In this document: positions 29,166 through 41,600 of the stretch, piece after piece
Position numbering within the stretch: the stretch's first letter is position 1
Layout of the letters: each line of letters opens with the position of its first letter
NCBI GenBank assembly: GCA_037176845.1
Contig: JAYKXP010000153.1
Span: forward strand, 1-64,000
DNA length: 64,000 nucleotides
Origin: Paramarasmius palmivorus
Lineage: Eukaryota > Basidiomycota > Agaricomycetes > Agaricales > Marasmiaceae
Direction of reading: 5' to 3'
The notes under the pieces: generated by a model
What the model saw: the letters and a program-made list of their open reading frames with translations, nothing else
The model's database searches: none
Told to the model about the DNA's origin: nothing
Program-made: the position numbers and the translations under genes

Positions 29166-32100
29166 TTATTGAGTATAAAACTCAAGCCCAAGATGCTTTC
29201 TGAACTCCAAGAACTTGATATGGCCAAGATTCTTAGTGAACATATCAGCAGGATTATAATCTCTGTTTATAAAAAACAGATCAACCTTTCCATCCTCAAC
29301 AGATTCGCGAACGTAATGATAACATATATCAATGTGCTTAGTTTGGCGTTCCTGTACAGGGTTGGAGGCGATGAATATCGAGCCTTGGTTGTCTCCACAG
29401 ATTGGTATAGCTGGATTCGGAAATCCAAGCTCTGTGAGAAGAGATTTGATCCATGCAGCCTGACGGCTACAGTCCGAAAGAGCCATATATTCGGCTTCGG
29501 TTGAAGAAAGGGCTACAGTCTTCTGTGCATGAGATTGCCAACAGAATATGCCATTTGCCAACTTATAAAAGTATCCAGTCACAGAACGGCGCTTGATAGG
29601 ATCAGCAGCCCAGTCTGAGTCTGTGTACGCTAACAATCCTTTATTTGATCTTCCGTCATATACTAAAGCATAGTTTGACGTTCCAGCAAGATAGCGGCAA
29701 ATATATAGCGCTTTGCTAAAATGATCTTTTGAAGGATTCGCAGAGAATTGCGATAGCTTGGTAACGGCATAGGCAATATCAGGTCGTGTGCCTAACATAA
29801 TGTATAGCAGTGACCCGATGACTGACTGAAATCTGGAGCGAATAGCAGGGTCGACAGGCTCTTTGTTCTCTACTGGCTTATAGCCTGCAGGAAGAGGTGT
29901 CTTTGCTACCTTAGCATTTTCCATTCCAAAACATTGCAGCACTTTCTTGAGATATGGGATTTGGTCAATTAAGACTCTATTACCATCTCGACGAATGCGC
30001 ATACGTAGGAACTCATTTGCTTCTCCAAGATCACAACATTCCCATTTCTTCATGAATTCGGCTTTCTTCTGGGCAACATATTTCGGATCGGGTCCGATAA
30101 ATAAGGCATCGTCAACGTATATAATAGCGATTACGAGACGTCCTTGATCATCACAATGGATGAATATGCCTGCATCAGAAACTAAATGTTTAAAGCCTAA
30201 TTTCTTCATGGATTTAGTTAGCGCTCTCCACCATACGAGTGCAGCTTGTTTCAATCCATAGATAGCTCGGCGCAAGCGTAGAACTTTACGTTCTTGGCCT
30301 TTGACTTTGAAGCCTTCAGGTTGTTCCATGTAAATTTCTTCTTCAAGTTCACCATATAAGAAAGCGCTCTTGACGTCCAGTGCGGACACATGCCAGTTCT
30401 CGAGTGCTGCTAGTGCTAATAGCATGCGAACAGACTCATAACGAACAACTGGTGAGAAGATTTCATCAAAATCTACACCTTCAACTTGAGAAAAACCTTT
30501 AGCTACAAGTCGAGCTTTCTTTCGACCATCAGATTTGATGTCGAATACCCATCTATTCTTTACAGTCTTGCGATCCGATGGAAGATCAACAAGTTCGAAG
30601 ACTTTGCGTTTGCGAAGTGCTTCAAGTTCTTCGCGGCAAGCAGTCTTCCATTCCTTTTGCTGCGATTCAGGCATTCGCACAATATCTTGGAAAGTCCATT
30701 CTCGAACATTAGAAGGACTTGGTAGGTCTTGATTAGGAATCACTTTATTAATGAGCAAATTCGCTAACCCTACTCCCCCTTCCTGGGATAGTTTATGTAT
30801 CAGGGATTCAGCTGTAGCGTGACCAGTCGTGTCGCGATCAGGTGGAGATGATGCAGTACTAGGGCCAGGAATGCCTGAGGCGCCCTTTCCGCAAGGTTTA
30901 GCCTTGCGACCTCTAGGCCTGGGTATAGAGCTGGAGTGACCAGTCTCTGTGTCACCCGTGGCTTTTCTCCAAACTGACTGACGGTCTACGTCCCCCTGTA
31001 CTTGCACAGGATTATGGCGATGATTGCCGTGGACTCTGATCACCGTCGTGATCAGGTGCAGTGTCCTTTGCAGGTGTAGGAGGTGAAGGACGATGTGAAG
31101 GTTCGTCGTCTTCGTCCAAAGATAAAGGAATAAATGATGGACCTGGTTTAGAGGCTACTGGAGTTACACCTTTCGGTTTAGACTCCGGGCACTTCGGAAA
31201 CAGGTTTTCGTCAAAAAGAGCAGTAGCGGCTTTGACAATATAGTTACGGGAATCCATGAAAAGAAAACCCTTCATTCCCTCTTGATAGCCAATGAACGTC
31301 ATTAGTTCGGCTCTAGGAGAGAGTTTATTAACTCTCTTATCCTTGGGAACGTAAATGTATCCGCCACAACCTAATACTCGGAAATGCGAGACATCAGGAG
31401 CTTTTCCATACAACCGTTCAAAAGGAGTCTTTCCTTGGAGACATCCAATGATTGGTGTACGGTTGTAGACATGCAAGGCATGCAACACACAAAATTCCCA
31501 CCAAGACTGGTAAACATGCGTCGAAGCATAAAGCCTGCGCTTTGTCCATAACAGTCTCATTAAAATGTTCGGCACAACCATTTTGCTGTGGTGTATGCGG
31601 TACGCTTTGCAGAATTTTAATTCCCTGGTCTAGTAAGACCTGATTGAATTCCTTTGATTTAAATTCTCCCCCTTCATCCAACATCCATTCTTTGATGACG
31701 GCGTTGTGTTGGGTTTTAACCATGGCGATAAAGTTCCGTAAAGCCGTGATAGCATCGCTTTTAGCGCGGAGTAGGATTAACCAGCCATGGGAAGAATGAT
31801 CGTCGAAAAATGTCATGAAGTACTTAAAGCGGTGATAAGATTCAACCGGAAAAGACTTCAGATCTGAATGGATTCGCTCAAAAGCTCTTGAAGCTCGAGA
31901 GCCAGAAGGAGGAAACAACTTTGATTTCATTTTTCCTTCAGCGCATCCAGAGCAAATATGCTCAGTGGGAATCGAAAGATTCTGTGGGAACTTAATGGTG
32001 TTCTCCTTTGCTTTTTCAAGCACTCGCTTAGACGGATGTCCGAAGCGTTTATGCCATAGTTCAAAGTTCGATGATGAAACAAGTGAACCGGCAATTAATT

Positions 32101-33916
32101 CCTCAGCAGGTGAAATGTGAGTTTGTAACCAATAAATTGGGTCACCAATGGAATGAGGATGGCAAAGCATAGTCTGCTGCTCATTCCTATTCAAGAATTC
32201 GAGTTTTCGGCGACTGCCTATAACAACCGAATCTTGTAAGATTTCTCCCATAGACAAAAGTCTAATAGATAAATTCGGGATATAATATACTGGATACAAG
32301 CGCATAGTGCGTCTTGTAAATGAACCAGTTTTGGTCTCAATGATGTGATCAAAAAATACTGATCCTTTGCCTTCGCACTTAAGCTCGGTTTGTTTAGATG
32401 CAGTATTGATCATTGGACCATTTCGTAATGGTTCATAATTGGCGAAATCTCCCAAATTGCCAGTAAAGTGCATAGAAGCACCTGAATCCATGATCCAGTC
32501 GGCAAGAATGAGATCATTCATTGGTTTCTTTCCCTTACACTTATCACACAATGCATAATGATCAGACAACGAATTTATTCTATTGAATAATTGATACAAA
32601 TCGTTCGTCGATATACTACTAAATGCGGCTGTAAGATGAGCGCAATTAGAGTTTGCATTATTATGTGCAGTGCGAGGTACTTGCCTAAGTGGGTCAAGCC
32701 TGTCTACCTCTTCCTCGGTATGACCCATGTCCTCGTCGAGATCGGTAGGGGGTACCTCCTCCACGTTGGTTCCCCAATCCAACTTCTCCTCGATTTCCTC
32801 TGAACGCACGCATTTCTGAGCTGGTGCGGAGAAATCTTCGAGGAGTCGCTTGGAACTGGACGCGACGACGTTCTCGAGGGCTTCGAGATTGTGCGCGAAC
32901 CTGGGAGCTTCGAGACGCTCACAGAGTGCTCGAGCGTAAGCAACGTCACTATAGACAGAGTCGGAAGGTACGCTACCTTGATAGGTCTGCGGAGATCTAG
33001 TCTCGACTCTCCTGGAGGTAACTCCATTCGGATTAAAAGAAGCAACCGAAGAGGCGCTGGGTCCGATCCGGGATGCCAAGGAGGCAATAGCCATGTGAGA
33101 GTGATGATGATGAGACGGCTGCTGCTGCTGCTTCTTCTTCTGTTGTTGCTTCCCAGCACGCGATCCACGCTTGAAGGGTTTACCCTTGCCGTTAGGCTTG
33201 GGGTTCTGACCCTGGCGGGATTCCCTATAGTTAGGGTCACGCCCCTTGCATCTGACAGCCGAAAGGCGCATAGCAGAGGCGTTATTCGCGTCACAGTGCT
33301 CAAATTCAGCAACTATAGTGTCGCGAATTTCAGTGAACTTAAGTTCATCTGTCTTCTTTTGCAAGAAGAGAGCCGGGACTGAGTCCCACCTTGCTGGGAT
33401 GGCGGCAAGAAGAATGAGTGCACGTTGCAGCTCGGTAAGATCCATGCCGTTCTGCTTCAAGTGCTCAAAAATGGTGAGCAGCTCGTTGATCTCCGGCAAT
33501 GGATTACCAGTTCCAGAGAGTTGGAACATCAAAGCCTTCTTGAAATCGGCAAAGATGATGGCAGGGCCAGGCATACTATAGGATTTCTTGAGCTCATCAA
33601 AGGTGAGTTTAGAAGTCCCCTTGAGATGATGCTTAAGGGACTGCTTGATGGTGAGCTCAATAGCACCTAAGGCCTGGTCGTCGAGGTTGTCCCATTCAAG
33701 AATCTCCCTGTCGCGAGCAGCAACTTGCTCAGCGGTGGGGCCTCGTTCTCCAGAAGACTCTATTTTGGCAGGACGAACATTAAATCCTTTCACCACCTGG
33801 TAAAGTCCCTTGAATCTAAGGAAAGGGACAAGTTTGTCCTCCCACTGGCGGAAGTTGGACCCATCGAGGATGGGGACCTGGTTGATGGAAGAAGCGGATG
33901 ATGCGTTGGAAGACAT
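29166..33916 (-). CDS. Copia A Gag-Pol polyprotein (two frameshifts)
   Basis: ATG chosen at 33916 (MSSNASSASSINQVPILDG), since the residues before it do not look coding. Gag has ILDGSNFRQWEDKLVPFL and a Lys/Gln/His-rich region (GKQQQKKKQQQQP) in place of an obvious CCHC knuckle. Protease is MDSGASMHF (about 32490). Integrase has KRFGHPSKRVL, CSGCAEGK, HSDLKSFP and DEGGEFKSKEF. RT has LDVKSAFLYGELEEEIYMEQPEGF and intact YVDD; RNase H has YTDSDWAADPIKRRS and LSSTEAEYMAL. The stop is at 29166. Coding switches frame near 31505 and again near 31030, so this copy needs two indels explained before it could work alone; otherwise there are no stops. Confidence 0.85.
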
Positions 33917-34082
33917 AGCGATAAAAGTTCTGATGAACATAATCAGCATTGTGTCATGACAACATAAATGCAGCTGTAATGGCACAAATTAAAAGGCGTA
34001 AAACCAATGTCCAGTATAACGGACAGGTACAACCAGTCAAGCCTGACAGCGGCTAATTACAGCACTTATCATTGTGGCGACC

Positions 34083-34095
34083 GGGGCCCATAACC
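34083..34095 (-). other. Primer binding site of copia A
   Basis: Minus-strand GGTTATGGGCCCC immediately after the 5' LTR end. It is the same initiator-tRNA anticodon-arm complement as in copia B, although the LTRs of the two elements are unrelated. Confidence 0.75.
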
Positions 34096-34361
34096 TGTCG
34101 AAGCATATGCCTAGCCTACCGCAGTGGCAGTGGATTGACTGAGGCTTACCCGATGAATATATCTGATGAGAGATAGAAGTGTATGCGACTTGGTAGTGTG
34201 TAAAGCACTGTCTATTCCAGTAGATACCAACTAGCTTATATACTAAAGTACAGAAGTAACCCGCATAGGAGTCCAAGTGGTACGTACAGTAAGACTAAGG
34301 AATTCCAAGTGGTGCTCGGAGATAGAGTGGATATAATCTTAATCTAAAGATAGTTTCAACA
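34096..34361 (-). repeat. 5' LTR of copia A
   Basis: 266 bp, same length as 28740-29005. The TTATC target copy follows at 34362-34366. Confidence 0.92.
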
Positions 34362-37300
34362 TTATCAGCTCAGATGTCAAAATCTTGGAAGTGCCATAAC
34401 TGTGGGAGGAAGGGACATATTCAACGGGATTGCTGGGCAAAGGGAGGAGGTAAAGAAGGGCAATATCTTGAATGGTACAAGGGCAGACGAGACGTACCAA
34501 AGGCATCTGCTAATTTTGCCGTTAGAGACCCTGGAACAGCGCAGTACACACTTGCATCTATTCAGATCTCTTCCTCCAAATCCTTCAACACATCATTTCT
34601 TGACTCAGCCGCCACAGACAACTTCTTTCGATCAAGGACTGACTTCCTGATGTACACCATGATTCCAGAGAGGGAACAGCAGGAGGTTTAAAGTTCAGAA
34701 TCAGGAACGGTATTCAAGATTGTTGGTGTTGGTAAAGCTCAGAAGACCTTCATTGTTGATGAAAAGGAGGTGACTCTCACCTTTGAACATGCATGTCATA
34801 CACCAAACGGATCAGCGGATTTGATTTCAATCCTGAGGCTTGATGAAAAGGGGTGTTTTGTTACCTTTGGTGGTGGGAATGCAACAGTTCATGCACCTGA
34901 TGGGAGTGTTGTTGTGAAGGGAAGGAAGAAGACAGGGACCTTATACCACCTGACAGAGGTATGAAAACCATTGGTGATGGCCCACGCTGCCAGGTCCTTA
35001 GTACGACCTGCACCGATTACGTTATGGCATAGGCATGTAGGACACCCAGGGATCGATAGGTTGCTCACTGCTCATTGGAAGCAGATGGTTGATGGTCTGG
35101 ATGTGTCTAGCTTCAAGAGGGGGACCAGCCCATGTGTATCCTGTATTCATGGGAAGGGTACTAGGAGGCCATTTGATGCTGAAGTTAATCCAGAGAGCGG
35201 GATTCTTGAACATGTCCATACAGATCTTACAGAACCATTGAGGGTCACATCTCGTGCTGGGTATGTCTACTCAATGCCTATTGTTGACAGAGGAACATCA
35301 TATACATGGGATTTCTACCTAAAGAACAAGGAGGCAGATACAGTGTTGTTCGTGATGGAGACCTACAGAGCTTGGACAGAGCAAGTGACTGGGCACAAGC
35401 TGAAGCGCATCAGGATTGATGGTGATGGAGAGTTTAAGGGACTCACAGAATGGGCCAGGCAACACGGTATAGAGCTCAAAATTATTCCACCATACTCGTC
35501 TCCTGCTAACGGTGTGCTGGAACGGAAACACCTTAGCATATTCTCGCATGTCAGAACAGTCCTGTACGAGTCCCAACTGCCACCGTTCCTGTGGGCCCAT
35601 GCAGCCACTTATATTGTCTATACCGACAACCTTCTCCCTTCTTCTCATCATCCTGGCGGCATACCCGCTGAACGGTTCTTCGGCAAACACCAAAATATTG
35701 CCCATCTGTGTCCTTTTGGTGCTTGAGCGTGGGCTAAGGTTGTTGACGGTAGCCTTGGCAAACTCAATAGCAGTGGTTGAAGGACGGATGGTCGGATACG
35801 GTGAGAGAGGGACATACCTGCTCTACTTGAAAAATGGAAAGGTCATCACCAGTAGGGATGTCACGTTTGACGAGAACTATGTTGTTATTCCGGCTGGAGG
35901 GGAGGAAAAGGTATACGAAGTGGGAGAGTACAAGTTTCTCTCAGAAGCATGGCCAGCCAGTCACAACAAAGATGTTCCTGTTAAGGAAATAGTCATTGAG
36001 AACGCTGATCAAACTGCCACCGAAAACAACAATCCCGAGGAACAGGCACCTGACTCCTCGACAACCCATCAAGCTGCTCCTACCGTCTCACAGGATTCCC
36101 AGCCAGCCCCAGGTCCAACTATCCAAAGGTCCTCATGGATTGCAAGATCCACAGATGCCGCGATACGAGGTAGTGAATACGAGGAGAGAGAGGCTGCAGC
36201 TCAAAAGGCAAAGGAACCATGGGCATCGAAGAACACCCAATCCACTCGAAAACCCCGCGCAAACTTTGCCAACAATCAGGGTCTGTTCAATGAGGTTTTC
36301 CAAGACCTCGACATGGCTCTATCAGCAATAGGACTTCCACCAGTACCCAAGGGCTTCAAACAAGCCATGGAAGACCCTGACCGATGGCTGAGAGCAATTG
36401 AGATGGAAAAGGCAAGGATGGCAGGGTTTAAAGTGTTCAGGGAAGCACAGGATCCGCCTACTGGAGCCACTATCCTATTTGTGATGTGGGTTTTTGCTCA
36501 TAAAGTCGACAGAGCAGGAACCATTGTAGACGAAAAAGCCCATCTCATCGTCGACGGCAGAAGACAAGAAGAAGGCAAGGACTTTTACAAGAAATATGCA
36601 GCTACACTTCGTTTCGAGTCCCTCAGAATCCTTATCGCAGTCTTTGTCACCCTTGGTTTCTTCATATGGCAGATTGACTTTTCATCTGCATACCTCAATG
36701 CTGACCTAGAAGAGGAGATTTACGTTTGGGTACCTGAAGGTTATAAAGAACATGGAAAGGGAAAGGTGTTTAGGGCAAGGAAGTCGATTTATGGTATGGT
36801 ACAGGCAGGGAGGAACTGGTAGGTGGAGCTGGATAGGAAGTACAAGGGGCTTGGTTATAGGAGGTCGGTGGCCGACCAATGCGTCAGGTGGAGGAAGCGA
36901 GAATCAGGGGAGACCATCACCGGCACTTGCACTGATGACACACTCACAGGATCATTCCCAGAGACAGAGAAGCAATTTGCGAAAACAGAACTCAAGCAGG
37001 CTTATCAAGCAAAGGACACTGACAACATGAATATCTCACTTGGAATGCGCCTTGAACACGACAGGGAGTTAGGCATTGCTTTGCTCTCTATGAGGGCATA
37101 CTTTGAACGCCTCCTAGCCAAGAACGGATTTAGCAATCTGAAACCCAAATCTATGCCGTTTCCAAATGGGATTACGCTATCCCTTGACCAATGCCCCAAG
37201 ACCGAAGAGGATTATCACTTCATGGCAGACAAAAAGGAGAGGTATCCAACTATTGTAGGGGTGCAACTCTTTGCACAGGCGGCGTGCAGACCCGATATCA

Positions 37301-37920
37301 CGTATGCTGTCAACGTTCTTAGCCACTTCAATCACAATCCAGGCCGAGCTCACTGGAACGCTCTCATTCACCTTCTCCACTATATCTCCGGTACCTTGGA
37401 CTACGCCATCATGTTTCGCCAAGACACCAAGGACAGCCTCACACCCATAACATTTGCAGATGCGGACTACGCAGGGTGTGTCAATTCGAGGAGATCAGTC
37501 ACGGGGATCGTGACGATGATGGCCAGTGGTCCAGTGTTCTGGATGTCGAAGTGACAAGATGTTGTTGCACTTTCAACTACTGAAGAGGAGTATGTGGCGT
37601 TGGCAAAGGGAGGTCAGCAGGCAAAGTGGGTCCGGAGCTTCCTCTCCGAAATTGGACGTGATTATCCATTACCAGTGGACGTTAGGGGAGACAACCGCGG
37701 TTTGATTGATCTCTGCGAAAATCAGAAGTTCGCTAAGCATATCGATATACGCCATCACCATATACAGGACAACATTGAGGAGGGAAGAGTTCGCGTGAAG
37801 TACATCCCTTCAGAAGATAATCCAGCAGATATTCTAACAAAGGCCCTGGGACCTGGACTTCATCGCAGGCATGTCAAGAATCTAAGTTTGGACATGGGAA
37901 TCGACTCCAACAAGGTCTAG
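34362..37920 (+). pseudogene. pol: Decayed end of Gag and Pol of copia B
   Basis: Zinc knuckle CHNCGRKGHIQRDC, protease-like FLDSAATDNFF, integrase (LWHRHVGHPGIDRLL, CVSCIHGKG, VHTDLTEPL, DGDGEFKG, NGVLERKH), RT (SSAYLNADLEEEIYVWVPEGY) and RNase H (FADADYAGCVNSRRSVTG, KHIDIRHHHIQDN), ending with TAG at 37918 just before the 3' LTR. Stops are at 34689 (TAA), 34962, 35724 and 37552 (TGA) and 36820 (TAG), with a frame change after 35700. The catalytic YVDD box reads CTDD. Confidence 0.88.
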
Positions 37921-37925
37921 GGGAG

Positions 37926-38346
37926 TGTTGAGATAGGGGAGATAAGGAACAGAGACCTTGCGGGAGTCGAACGTCTGCGTAGGTGCTAATTGGAGGTGGC
38001 GCAGGATCGGTTCGATCCCAGGTGGCAGAAACAAATTATTTCTTTCCTTTTTCTCTTTCCTTTTCATGGAACAACTTTAGTTATACCTACGAGCTTATTG
38101 GCCAATGTTTTCTGACTTATCACTCGATAGAAAAATTCCCACCCTCAGTCTTTTGACCCAGTACTGGGCGGTCAAGCTGAGGGTGAGTAAAATATTTTAT
38201 TTATGTTTTAAAGACGACCAAGTACTTATTTATTTACTTACAGATTTGGTACTTACTTGGTCTTACAGGTACTTAATTTTCAATCGAGTCTTTTGACCCA
38301 GTACTGTGTGGTCAAGCTGAGGATTTGGTACTTACTTGGTCTTACA
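37926..38346 (+). repeat. 3' LTR of copia B, with 140-bp extra block
   Basis: 421 bp against 281 bp for the 5' LTR. The extra sequence is a 61-bp block with intron-like ends (38183-38243, GTGAGT...TTACAG) plus a partial duplication of the LTR end (repeat of TCTTTTGACCCAGTACTG at about 38149 and 38289). Removing 38183-38243 leaves the same junction (GCTGAGG/ATTTGG) as in the 5' LTR. Confidence 0.88.
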
Positions 38347-38659
38347 AATATGATGCTAAACTTGGGTACCATAGGTGGGTATTCAAGGTTGTTGGTATCG
38401 TATAACCCAAGCATTGGGAACTTGAGTCGTTGAATTGTTGGCGTGGCATTGACAATGTTATCTTGATTTTCTACTATTCTATTTTCTATTCTATTTTGTT
38501 GTTTATGTATGAACACTCTACATGTATGTATACCGAATCATGAATGACCTGTTTGAAACTAAAGGTTCAGCTTCTGCCTCATAGAGGCCCAACCCCTCTC
38601 ATTGAAATACCCCAGTACTGCCACATCCGTATATACAAAGGATTATTATATGTGAATAT

Positions 38660-41600
38660 CTAATTCTGGCCTTGACCCCAAGAAGCCAAGGTGATTGTAA
38701 AGTTGTTGTTGATTTGTTGTCGATGTTTCCACTTCATAGAGCAACAATCATTGTACACTAGTGAATACTCACCAACACTACCCAAGAGATGGGACCCGCC
38801 ATACAAGACGGAATCCACAGACCGTGCCAACAAAGGATTGCGCCGTCGGAGGTCTTGAAAGAGATTATGCTCCATTTGTGCTGCAGGCACTCGGGGACTT
38901 TCCACCGCTCGAGCAATGACAACCAACGTGACGCATTGCTGGACAAAAAACGATTCCCACAAGGCAGTGACAGACAATCTTTCCTGCCCTCCTTTCTCCC
39001 TGACCACCAGTAATCTGTCTAACGCCAAAAGGAGCTCCTTGCAGTATGAACGGTGCCTTCCATACAGTCGATCCACCTCTTTCCATGCCACACCGCCATG
39101 ATACCGATCAATATCCAAGACAGGAGCAATCTCCAGGAGAACGATGGTAGCGAACACCTGTAACAATCCATCCACAGTAGTAATATCGGGTAAATGCTGT
39201 AGCAAATGTCCTGTGTTCGATGTTGCAGTGAAAAAATGAAAGCCGTGGTTGACAATAGCATCATGCCAATGGAGGATAAGACTGCACAGGGCTAAGTGAT
39301 CGTGACTACGTTGACCTGAGCGGCATCTCATCCCAAATGCCTGGTGTACCCATGACCAATAGCTATACTCCATAGTCGTATTGCTATAGAAATTGGCATA
39401 TCGACAAATAGATGGCTCCAACGTCAAGATACTGTAAGGCGCGCCACTCCTAAACACGCTACATGGCAAAAGCAGTGAGCGAAAACGGAACGGATATGCA
39501 TAGACACCTGTAGGCTTACAACTTGTCCCCGGCAAGTAATAATATCCCCATTAAATCAGGAGGTCCATCTCTTGCACCACCAGATTCATCCAGGAAACTA
39601 TCGAGACTAGCAAGAAATGCAAAATCGGACCGATGGACTCCGACGAAAAGGAGAACAGACCCAGCCTCGACGAGGATCTCAGTGTTGGTTCCATTGGGGG
39701 AGACGCCACAAGCCACGAACGCATCACCAGTAGAAACGCTCCGGAAGTACAATTTAGCATCTGGGTAGAGGTATTGGTTCTTAGCAGATGTTGGAAGTGC
39801 GGCCGAATAGCCGACAGAGAACGCGGAAGAATGGATAGACCCAATTCCGTCCGCTTCACCAACACTGGGAACATCTGGAAAATAAAGAACCTTGCCGTCC
39901 CGACTTGCATACAATTGAGCAACGAAATCGCCGAAGGAGGCAACAACCATCTCGCTTCGTACACTGTCGACCAAATCCCTAATGGACAGATCTAGAAAAA
40001 CATATCAATAACAGTCGTGCGCTGGGCACAATCAAACCTACGACGTACCTACAGCATTTCGTAATATCGTACAGGAACCGACCAAAGAAAGTCTTCGGAC
40101 ATCCAACGTGGAGGAAACGGGGGAATACCCGGCAACAAGAACGAAATGAGAAGTGAGGATCGAAGGCAATTCACGATTCTCGTCCAATCGACGATACTCT
40201 GCAGTTGTCATCGACATAACATGATGGATAGAGGAACCCGATAAAGCTGAAGAAATATACGCTCCTGTCGCATTTACAGCAGCAGTCAATCTTACAAAAA
40301 GCGCCGAGTTTCCGCACGAAACCTGATAAATGTTGCTCCTATCAATCAAAGATATCACTGAATCGTGATCCTCTACTGACTTAAACCCAGACAGGTCAGT
40401 GCCAAGAGCATATGTTTCAGCTGAACAGAATACTTACATAGAGAGAAACCCAGTACACTTTGCTCCTGCCATCGGGACGCGCTAAGAAATAAGCTTGACC
40501 ATACGTTCGCTATCAAATCTCAGTGAGAAGTGTCCCAAATAGTATTTACCGGATGAATACAAACCTGCCTCGAAGTATATGCTTGTAATATTGGAAGCGA
40601 GTCTCCAACATCAACACCGTCTTTTTTTTTCGTCCAAGATTGACCTTCCAATTTCGGCCGGGGTTTGGAAGGCGTAGACACACAAAGTTCCACGGGCATG
40701 CGCCTCATAATTTCCTTACCAGGCGCCTCCAGCAGAGCAGTAACGGGAAGTTCACTCGAATCTGAAGCTGAAGAAGCAGAAACAACTTCTACCGAATGAT
40801 TAGGCACAGGGAACCCCAACGAACACAGACCTTCTCACCTGATTGCGCCGATTCGGTTTGGTTATCAGAAAACGAAGATATTGACGAATGGTTCACTAAA
40901 CCCCCGTTATCTACAGGATGAAAGTTACATTAGAAAATGCCAACCGAAACAAAAAATTAAGTCTACTCGTACCGCATTCACTGCCCAGGTTCCTCGACGA
41001 AGTATTGGTTTTTGCACGCACAGGGCCCGGGGCAGCCCTTGCGGTACTGTTGCCATGGTAAGCTAAAGCGAGAGGGACTTTCGCCACACTGCCAAGAGCT
41101 AGAAAACCAGAAAGGTAAACACGAGGCAAAAAGACCAATTTGAAACTGCGAGTACTTGGGTCAAAGAATGTTTGTTCACCAAGAGCTTGAGGCAAAATCG
41201 GGCAAGATTCGTTCAGAAACTGACGAAGAGCATCAGCAGAACTGAATTCTCCCCTCGCCATACTGAACAACCTTCTCCAAAGCATCCCCTCCACACGAGC
41301 GAGGATAACCGGCCTTTCTGTACCATAATGAATCCATGCCTGCAAAAGATATCATCCCTATAGGAAACAACGAAATAAAAGACCCATCAGAGCACTCACA
41401 CGAAGCATATGAAGCCTAGTGACATTTGCCGACAGATGCGATACGTCAGTGAGTAATACCAGCGGCGAAAGGCATATCGCCATGAATAACGGTTGCCGAA
41501 TTCTCGTCAATGGCGGTAGATCTGGAGGCGCCTCGAATTGAAGACCTTCTCGCAATGCCGCACTATGCAATGAAACCTTGAACCGTCAATTGGTGCACCT

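Larger units (their letters stand above)
28740..34361 (-). mobile_element. Ty1/copia element A (young, nested in copia B)
   Basis: Minus-strand element with two 266-bp LTRs (28740-29005, 34096-34361) and a 5-bp target duplication TTATC (28735-28739, 34362-34366). Removing it joins the copia B gag frame exactly. The LTRs differ at five positions, about 2%. Gag-pol is complete but for two frameshifts. Confidence 0.95.
25745..38346 (+). mobile_element. Ty1/copia element B (old, decayed, host of a nested insertion)
   Basis: Both ends are defined: TGTTGAGATAGG at 25745 and 37926, and CTTGGTCTTACA at 26025 and 38346. AATAT is duplicated at 25740-25744 and 38347-38351. Inside are a primer binding site, gag, and pol in copia order (integrase before RT). 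It is interrupted by an unidentified stretch of about 1.84 kb (26476-28317) and by copia A (28740-34361). Coding frames carry TGA, TAG and TAA stops and at least one frameshift. Without the insertions the element would be about 5 kb. Confidence 0.9.

Noticed and set aside
30486..30732. Plus-strand ORFs within 29166-33916
   Set aside because: Antisense shadows of copia A gag-pol.
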